A stretch of DNA of 19,453 bases from JBLKSS01 sp047607725 (lineage in GTDB: Bacteria; Pseudomonadota; Gammaproteobacteria; Enterobacterales; Enterobacteriaceae). Position numbers and translations under genes: made by a program. Under the pieces are notes generated by a model. It did no database searches and was not told where the DNA came from. It was given only the letters and a program-made list of their open reading frames with translations. Below are positions 15,103 through 19,453 of the stretch, one piece after another (within the stretch, counting starts at the first letter, position 1; each line of letters begins with the position of its first letter). The DNA lies in the NCBI RefSeq assembly GCF_047607725.1, contig NZ_JBLKSS010000030.1, positions 1 through 19,453 on the forward strand, read 5' to 3'.

Positions 15103-16328
15103 ATGAAGTATCATGATGTCGCAGGAGTGGCGCACAAGGCCGCCATCATGCACCGGCCTGATGATCGTCCAGTCAATCTGCTGCTGGAGGATGTCTGTCT
15201 GCCGGCGGTAGCGGTAAAAAGTCAGTCATTGGAAAATAATATCACCGGGATGCAGCGTTATGCCGATGCGCGGGGGGTGTCGTGGCGCCTCACGGTAAAA
15301 CCACCATGACACCGTGGATTTTTCGCCGACAAACCGCTCTTGGCGCCTGGGCTATCGGCGTTGGCAGCGCCTGGCAGGCCAGCGTCGCCATGTAAAGCGA
15401 CGTGCGCCGGGTATTGATGGTCAATCAGTTGGTCAGAAGGGCGAACATGCAGCTGGTGTCACGGCTGAAAACCGACTACCCGGCCTGTCACTTTTTCTGC
15501 TGCGTCGATAGCGAGGCCAATGCCAGCGCGCTGTCGGCTTTTTTTGCCGCCCGCGGCCAGCGGCTGGATGTGTTGATTGAACTGGGGGTACCCGGCGGCC
15601 GCAGTAACGAGGAGGCAGAGGCGCTGGCGGAACGGGTGACCACGCTGCCCGGCCTGACGCTGCACGGTATCGAACTGTACGAAGACGTGATCCACGATGA
15701 AGATCCGCGGCCCAGGGTCGAGCAACTACTGCGCGACGCCGCCGCTCTGGCGCTGTCCTTCAGCCGTCATCAGTGGGTTAAAGGGGAAATGATCCTGACC
15801 GGTGCCGGTTCCTCGTGGTATGACGTGGTCTGTAATATCTGGCATGAAACCCCGCTGCCGGACGGCTGCCGGTTGGTGATCCGTCCCGGCTGTTATGTCA
15901 CCCATGACGGCGGTATTTATCAGCAGGCCCAAGATGCCGTGATGGCGCGCGATCCCATCGCCTGCGGTCTGGGCGACGATTTGCTTTCGGCATTGGAGCT
16001 GATATCGATGGTGCAATCGGTTCCTGAACCCGGCAGGGCGGTGGTGAATTTTAGCAAGCGCGACAGCGCGTTCGACGCCGGGTTGCCGCAGCCGGGGGCG
16101 CACTATCGCCAGGGGCAGGCGTTACCGTTCACGCCAGGCGCATTGACGACGGTGGACATCATGGATCAGCATGCCATATTGACCCTCGTGCCCGGGAGCG
16201 ATGTCCAGGTTGGCGATATTCTGGTATTCACCACGTCGCATCCCTGCCTGACCTTTGATAAATGGAAAATGCTGTTTCTAATCGATAGCGATTATAACGT
16301 GCTGGAAGAGATGGAAACGTGTTTCTAA
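15103..16328 (+). pseudogene. D-amino-acid deaminase / D-threonine aldolase family (PLP), frameshift and stop
   Basis: Members of this PLP-dependent, alanine-racemase-fold family deaminate D-serine-like amino acids or cleave D-threonine. The N-terminal part (MKYHDVAGVAHK, DRPVNLLLEDVCLP) is in one frame. Near the G6 run at 15272-15277 the frame shifts, and it continues as APHGKTTMTP, which holds the PLP lysine. It passes a TAA at 15393-15395, then VRRVLMVNQLVRRANMQ, FFCCVDSEAN, IELGVPGGRSN and LTGAGSSWYD. It ends with VIRPGCYVTHDGGIY and TSHPCLTFDKW, whose His and Cys fit the metal site of the family. The span of 1226 nt is one base short of 409 codons, which fits one lost G. Apart from these two lesions it is well conserved. 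Confidence 0.88.
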
Positions 16329-16502
16329 CCCCTAGATAGGGTGCCAGCATGATGGCGTCTGTGCGCCTGGCCGATTCTCCCCTCTGGCCAGACGCAGGCG
16401 CCGAGCGCACCTGCTTTGGCGTACGGCTACGACCAGGGGGAAGGCGTGCCATGCCGTGTTAAAACGCCAGGTCGCGTTAACGCCCGCGGATGCCGACGTG
16501 CA
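16329..16502. other. Non-coding gap between convergent genes
   Basis: Between the deaminase-family pseudogene and the small exported protein on the other strand I see no supported gene or clear terminator. Confidence 0.35.
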
Positions 16503-16784
16503 TTAGAATAAACCCAACTTGCTTAATTTGCTGTCTTTACCGTCCAGCGAGCGTCGGCGGAATTTACCTGGTGGCACAATATCAGGCTTGCAGGGCGCAG
16601 CAATGTGCTCCGCCGTAGCGTCGGAGGGTGTATCGCGGGTAAGTTGCTGTGTGTCGATGACGCTGACCGTATCAAAGCCGGCGGCGGGCCGGGCAGCATT
16701 GAGGGTATCGTCGGCATTCAAGGCATAAACCGGCGTCGCCATCAGCAGGACGGGCAAAACAAGGATGCCTGTTTTCATTGCCAT
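16503..16784 (-). CDS. Small exported protein of unknown function (about 93 aa)
   Basis: I do not recognise a family. The sequence MAMKTGILVLPVLLMATPVYA is a convincing signal peptide with a likely cut after VYA. The mature part is about 72 residues, polar, with a single Cys, and ends in a basic stretch (KFRRRSLDGKDSKLSKLGLF). I chose the ATG at 16784. A second ATG two codons later (16778) and a GTG at 16817 are alternatives, and none has a strong ribosome-binding site. The 5' side carries an 8-bp palindrome at 16824-16842. It could be a periplasmic stress protein, but that is only a guess from size and signal. Confidence 0.6.
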   Translation of the reverse strand: MAMKTGILVLPVLLMATPVYALNADDTLNAARPAAGFDTVSVIDTQQLTRDTPSDATAEHIAAPCKPDIVPPGKFRRRSLDGKDSKLSKLGLF

Positions 16785-16823
16785 GACTTCATTTGAGTAA
16801 CAGAGAGCTGCTGACACTGATTA

Positions 16824-16842
16824 TTAACCTTCTTAAGGTTAA
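16824..16842. promoter_or_regulatory. Palindrome upstream of the small exported protein gene
   Basis: TTAACCTT (16824-16831) and AAGGTTAA (16835-16842) are exact inverted arms separated by three bases, 40 bp before the ATG at 16784. The position suits an operator. No regulator can be named from the sequence. Confidence 0.4.
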
Positions 16843-17272
16843 ATCTATGTAAAAAATGCTCACCGCGAATACGCTTCGTGCTTTCGCGCGGTGACGAGAG
16901 TAAAGCCTCGTCAAGCGGGTACAGAGCGAAATGGCCTTTCTCGGCATCCGGGGTGAGCTGTCGCGGTTTTAAACGACCGTGCAGCAGCGGTTTGATCCTA
17001 ATGATAGAGACATTTGCCGCCGTTGCCGGTTAATGACCTATTAACCGCATTTGACCGACGGCCTTGGACTTGTCAAAGGCCCAGAGTGTAGGTTATGGCC
17101 GCGCTAATTCCGGCATACTGCCCACACAGGACGTTTTTTCAACGCCCTGGCCACGGGTGGGCACACGCAAGGGGTAACATGCGGTCTGGCTCAGGCGCTC
17201 ACCATCACGATTACATCAACTGGATATCAATTGCCGGATGTGGTCTTGCGCTAACTGAGTTACACTTTATTT
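16843..17272. other. 430-bp stretch without a supported gene
   Basis: No coding region with recognisable similarity is seen. TCACCGCG (16860-16867) and CGCGGTGA (16887-16894) form an 8-bp stem around a 19-base loop. The last part, before the TetR-family gene, includes AT-rich sequence ending in TTACACTTTATTT directly before the ATG and probably carries its promoter. A frame open at 17095-17355 has no protein-like features and is not called. Confidence 0.4.
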
Positions 17273-17899
17273 ATGAAAGAATATACTGCTACCCTTTGTG
17301 GCCTGCGTGGCCCGACCGATCACTGCATTCGCGACCAAATCGTCAGCGCCGCTAATGAACACTTCAGCCACTACGGTTATGGCAAAACGACGGTATCGGA
17401 TTTGGCGAAAGCCATTGGGTTCTCCAAGGCTTACATTTACAAATTTTTCGACTCCAAACAGGCAATAGGTGAAGCCATCTGAAGCCATTGCATGAACGTT
17501 GCGCTAGAAGCCGTGGGTGAAGCGATGCGCAATGCAGGCAGCGCAGCGGAAAAATTTTGCCGTCTGTTTGATTTGCTAGTGGGTAATGCCGCCAAATTAT
17601 TCGTCAACGAACGTAAACTTTACGACATCGTGGTGTATGCGGCGGCCGAACGCTGGCCGTCTTCGTTGGCCTATGAGCAGGAAATCCGCGCGCTACTGCG
17701 CCAGATTATCCAGGAAGGCCGCGAAAACGGCGAATTTGAGCAGCAAACACCGCTGGATGAATGCTGTCAGGCCGTCTATCTGGTAATGCAACCCTTCATC
17801 AATCCGCTGTTGTTACAACACCATCTCGACTTATTGCCGCAGGGGCCGGAGCAGCTTTCACGGCTAGTACTGCGCAGCCTTAAGCATCAAGATGCTTAG
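17273..17899 (+). pseudogene. TetR-family transcriptional regulator with one in-frame TGA
   Basis: The N-terminal part has a classic TetR helix-turn-helix: IVSAANEHFSHYGYGKTTVSDLAKAIGFSKAYIYKFFDSKQAI (about residues 22-64), with the YIYKFF recognition-helix end. TGA at 17480-17482 ends this part after GEAI. The same frame continues with SHCMNVALEAVGEAM and a helical ligand-binding domain to residue 208, a normal TetR length. No frameshift is present. The stop falls in TGAAGCCATCTGAAGCCATT, an imperfect 10-bp tandem repeat. A Cys codon (TGC or TGT) would fit at the TGA, but this is not proven. A truncated 69-residue DNA-binding peptide could still be made. It lies 64 bp upstream of an AraC-family gene and probably regulated it. 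Confidence 0.85.
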
Positions 17900-17924
17900 T
17901 GACTATTAACTTAATTAGTCACTA
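17897..17924. promoter_or_regulatory. 28-bp palindromic operator candidate before the AraC-family gene
   Basis: TAGTGACTA (17897-17905) and TAGTCACTA (17916-17924) are exact inverted arms with a 10-base AT-rich spacer. The palindrome begins at the stop codon of the TetR-family gene and overlaps a weak promoter-like pair (TTAACT at 17906-17911, TAGTAT at 17928-17933, spacing 16). Position and symmetry suit a dimeric regulator such as the adjacent TetR protein. Confidence 0.55.
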
Positions 17925-17963
17925 GGTTAGTATCTTCCCTTCGCTAGCCAAGGGAGAGATAAG

Positions 17964-18413
17964 ATGAGTCATGCCGGAATAGTACAAGATTTAATCGCCT
18001 GGATTGAGGCAAATCTGGAACAGCCGCTGGATATTGACCACGTGGCGGAGCGCACCGGTTTCTCTAAATGGTATTTGCAGCATATGTTCAAACACCATAC
18101 CGGTTATCCGCTGGCCAATTACATTCGTCGCCGGCGGTTGTCCGAATCCGCTTGCCGCTTGGCCACCGGGAATGAAGCCATATTGTCGGTAGCGCTGGCG
18201 GTAGGGTTTGATTCCCAACAATCGTTTTCCCGCAGTTTTAAACGTGAATACGGTGAATCACCCGGCATGTACCGCCGTATGGCGGGCAAACTCCAGGGCG
18301 GCATTCCGCCTTGCTGCGCTCGCCCGCCGCAGCCGATGCAGGGCGTGCAGCAGGCCCGCGTAAGGCTTCACCACGCGTTTCCTCCGGGCGAGGCACGGGT
18401 GGAGGAGCGTTAA
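17964..18413 (+). CDS. SoxS/Rob/RamA-like AraC-family regulator
   Basis: Residues 1-105 match the short MarA/SoxS/Rob DNA-binding unit. MSHAGIVQDLIAWIEANLEQPLDID resembles the SoxS N-terminus. The first helix-turn-helix is VAERTGFSKWYLQHMFKHHTGY, and the second is ILSVALAVGFDSQQSFSRSFKREYGESPGMYRR. Family members of this type act as monomers on stress and efflux promoters. The product is 149 aa, longer than SoxS (107) and far shorter than Rob (289). The tail after about residue 105 is Pro/Arg-rich, unlike either, and may be run-on sequence after loss of the original end. A GGGAGA ribosome-binding site precedes the ATG. The TetR gene and palindrome upstream recall the RamR-RamA arrangement. 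This is an analogy, not an identification. Confidence 0.85.
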   Translation: MSHAGIVQDLIAWIEANLEQPLDIDHVAERTGFSKWYLQHMFKHHTGYPLANYIRRRRLSESACRLATGNEAILSVALAVGFDSQQSFSRSFKREYGESPGMYRRMAGKLQGGIPPCCARPPQPMQGVQQARVRLHHAFPPGEARVEER

Positions 18414-18755
18414 TCGCACGCAGGGGGTAACCCGTTGTGCCAAGCTTGGCCGTTTGCCGGCGCAGAATGTGGTTTGTCGCCAGCCAATCGGTGGCGTAGG
18501 CCGCCAAGGCGGCCACCCCGCGCGAAGCGAGTAGCGTACGACGGCCAGACCGGCGCTCGCTATGCCCCGCGTGGGGGAGTGCAGTGGGTGCCTTGTGCGC
18601 GGGGTATTATGTTAAACGTAGGCGATTCTACTGTAAGCGCCCCGGCGCCGCTACGGTAACAATCAACGGCACGGCGGCCGGAGCGTAGGTCGCGCTTACG
18701 CCGCCGCGCTTTTTGCCTGTGGCGTTGCCGCGTGGGCGGCCCACAAATCGGCTAT
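18414..18755. other. 342-bp GC-rich gap with a GTAAGCGC/GCGCTTAC inverted pair
   Basis: No supported gene is seen. GTAAGCGC (18633-18640) and GCGCTTAC (18692-18699) are exact inverted arms 67 bp apart from outer end to outer end. The left one extends to GTAAGCGCCCC, the first 11 bases of the element at 14614. This could be a degenerate IS66-like remnant. Flanking bases show no target duplication. Confidence 0.35.
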
Positions 18756-19315
18756 CTATTTCACGCCCTTGGCGGTAAAACGCGCCTGAGCAAAGGTGTA
18801 GCGGCTGCCGCTGGTGCCGGTATGCAATTCAAAACGGCCGGCATCGCGGTGCTGCTGATACGGGGTCAACACTCCCGCCAGCCGATACATGATCTGCCGC
18901 TCGAGCAAGAATTGACGAAACTCCGACTCCTTCACCTTCAGTAGGTTACAGACCTGGCGAAACCCCATTGCGCCCTCCACGGCGACATAACGGTCAAAGA
19001 AACTGGCTTTTGGCGCCAGGGTCGCCAGATGTTTTTCCGCGGCCTGCCGCCGCTCGAACTCTTCCGCCCAAGCGCGCGCCACGGCCGCCGGGTTGGTAAA
19101 ATCGGGAAGATCATGCGTCATTTCCCGCGCCTGCCAACGGTCAAGCACCAGGGGGGTGAAGGACGGCGACAGCAGGGTGACAACGGTCAGCGAATCTCGC
19201 TTGTCGAGCAGGTATTCCTGGCGCGGCTGCCCGTTGGCGAGGAGATAGTCGGCCGTGCGAAGGGGCTGGGACAGACGTTTGCCGCTGTCTAGACTTATAA
19301 TCAGGCACTTGACTT
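18756..19315 (-). pseudogene. Phage antirepressor with KilA-C domain, 5' end cut by an IS66 insertion
   Basis: The C-terminal part is a KilA-C (ANT) domain. It has LAPKASFFDRYV, an FRQVCNLLKVKESEFRQFLLERQIMYR wing-like segment, LTPYQQHRDAGRFE and a final TAQ-type strand (here FAQARFTAKGVK). Upstream, the same frame stays open through EYLLDKRDSLTVV and TPLVLDRWQAREMTHDLPD, typical of phage Rha/antirepressor N-terminal halves. It runs with no start codon to the IS66 end at 19316. A GTG at 19148 could start a shorter product but lies inside the domain. Such proteins relieve repressor control in temperate phages. The gene marks a prophage remnant whose 5' part should lie beyond the insertion. Confidence 0.8.
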
Positions 19316-19453
19316 GTAAGCGTACGCCCAGCGCCGTATTGACAGTTATTCAGCAGGGATGGTGAGGTTCCACGGCAGGAGCTCTTTGATTTTGTTGATG
19401 GGATGATCCGCGATAATCGCCAGCACATGGCGCAGATACGCTTCCGGCTCCAC
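19316..19453 (-). mobile_element. IS66-family insertion sequence, one end, continues beyond the window
   Basis: The boundary is set by GTAAGCGTACGCCCAGC at 19316, an IS66-type terminal inverted repeat, 30 bp outside the stop of an IS66-type transposase. The insertion interrupts the antirepressor frame. The eight host bases next to it are CTTGACTT (19308-19315). Whether they are duplicated at the other end cannot be seen here. Confidence 0.8.
19346..19453 (-). CDS. tnpC: IS66 transposase TnpC, C-terminal end (partial)
   Basis: Only the last 35 residues are in the window, on the minus strand: VEPEAYLRHVLAIIADHP, then INKIKELLPWNLTIPAE and a TAA stop. The pattern of PEAYL, a helix, HPINxIxELLPWN and a short tail is the characteristic C-terminal element of IS66-family transposases. 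The frame is open to the window edge, so nothing can be said about the integrity of the rest. Confidence 0.85.
   Translation of the reverse strand: MEPEAYLRHVLAIIADHPINKIKELLPWNLTIPAE

Noticed and set aside
17480..17482. Selenocysteine or recoded TGA in the TetR-family gene
   Set aside because: I see no convincing SECIS-like hairpin directly after the TGA, and regulators of this family are not selenoproteins. A simple nonsense mutation is more likely.
18238..18516. A 92-codon minus-strand frame overlapping the AraC-family tail
   Set aside because: No domain, signal or ribosome-binding site, and Pro/Arg/Ala-rich composition typical of a GC-rich antisense frame.
1..19453. tRNA, rRNA genes and CRISPR arrays
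   Set aside because: No cloverleaf-like tRNA segment, rRNA motif or regularly spaced repeat was found on reading both strands. The only direct repeat is the mobile-element end at 1-140 and 14812-14951.

Overview
The window looks like chromosomal DNA of an enterobacterium (Gammaproteobacteria, Enterobacterales) in an early stage of genome decay. Housekeeping genes match Escherichia/Yersinia/Serratia proteins closely and in the expected order. About half of the recognisable genes, however, carry in-frame stops, frameshifts or internal deletions, and insertion-sequence ends are scattered among them. This pattern fits a recently host-restricted symbiont of the Sodalis type. That assignment is inferred from the pattern and was not confirmed by a search.

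Layout. Positions 1-140 are one end of a GTAAGCG-type (IS66-like) element that recurs at 14812-14951. Positions 227-3013 hold the plus-strand cluster rsmE (two in-frame stops), gshB (intact), yqgE (one frameshift) and ruvX/yqgF (intact). Positions 3187-9487 hold a complete but largely dead L-rhamnose locus in the E. coli order: rhaM, rhaD, rhaA and rhaB on minus, rhaS and rhaR on plus, rhaT on minus. Only rhaM and rhaR remain open. A deletion fuses the promoter-distal half of the rhaBAD control region directly to the middle of rhaB. A small exported protein gene (9745-10041) separates this locus from the yggR-hemW cluster.

Positions 10288-14613 carry yggR (pseudogene, minus) and then yggS, proC, yggT, yggU and rdgB (all intact, plus). 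The cluster ends in a hemW remnant with a large internal deletion, cut off by a 338-bp non-coding element (14614-14951) with about 50-bp terminal inverted repeats. Beyond it lie a dead D-amino-acid deaminase/D-threonine aldolase-family gene (15103-16328), a small exported protein gene (16503-16784), a TetR-family regulator with one in-frame TGA, and a SoxS/Rob-like AraC-family regulator preceded by a palindromic operator candidate. The window ends in a phage antirepressor fragment interrupted by an IS66-family insertion.

How it works together. The surviving functions are glutathione synthesis (gshB), rRNA processing/anti-termination (ruvX), PLP homeostasis (yggS), proline synthesis (proC), a small membrane protein (yggT) and nucleotide-pool cleaning (rdgB). 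Rhamnose catabolism has lost its kinase, isomerase, aldolase, transporter and one activator, so the pathway cannot run from this locus. I found no tRNA, rRNA or CRISPR array. No wholly new system is evident. The points most worth following up are the promoter-rhaB deletion junction, the 338-bp inverted-repeat element, the TetR/AraC pair with its palindrome, and two unassigned exported small proteins.
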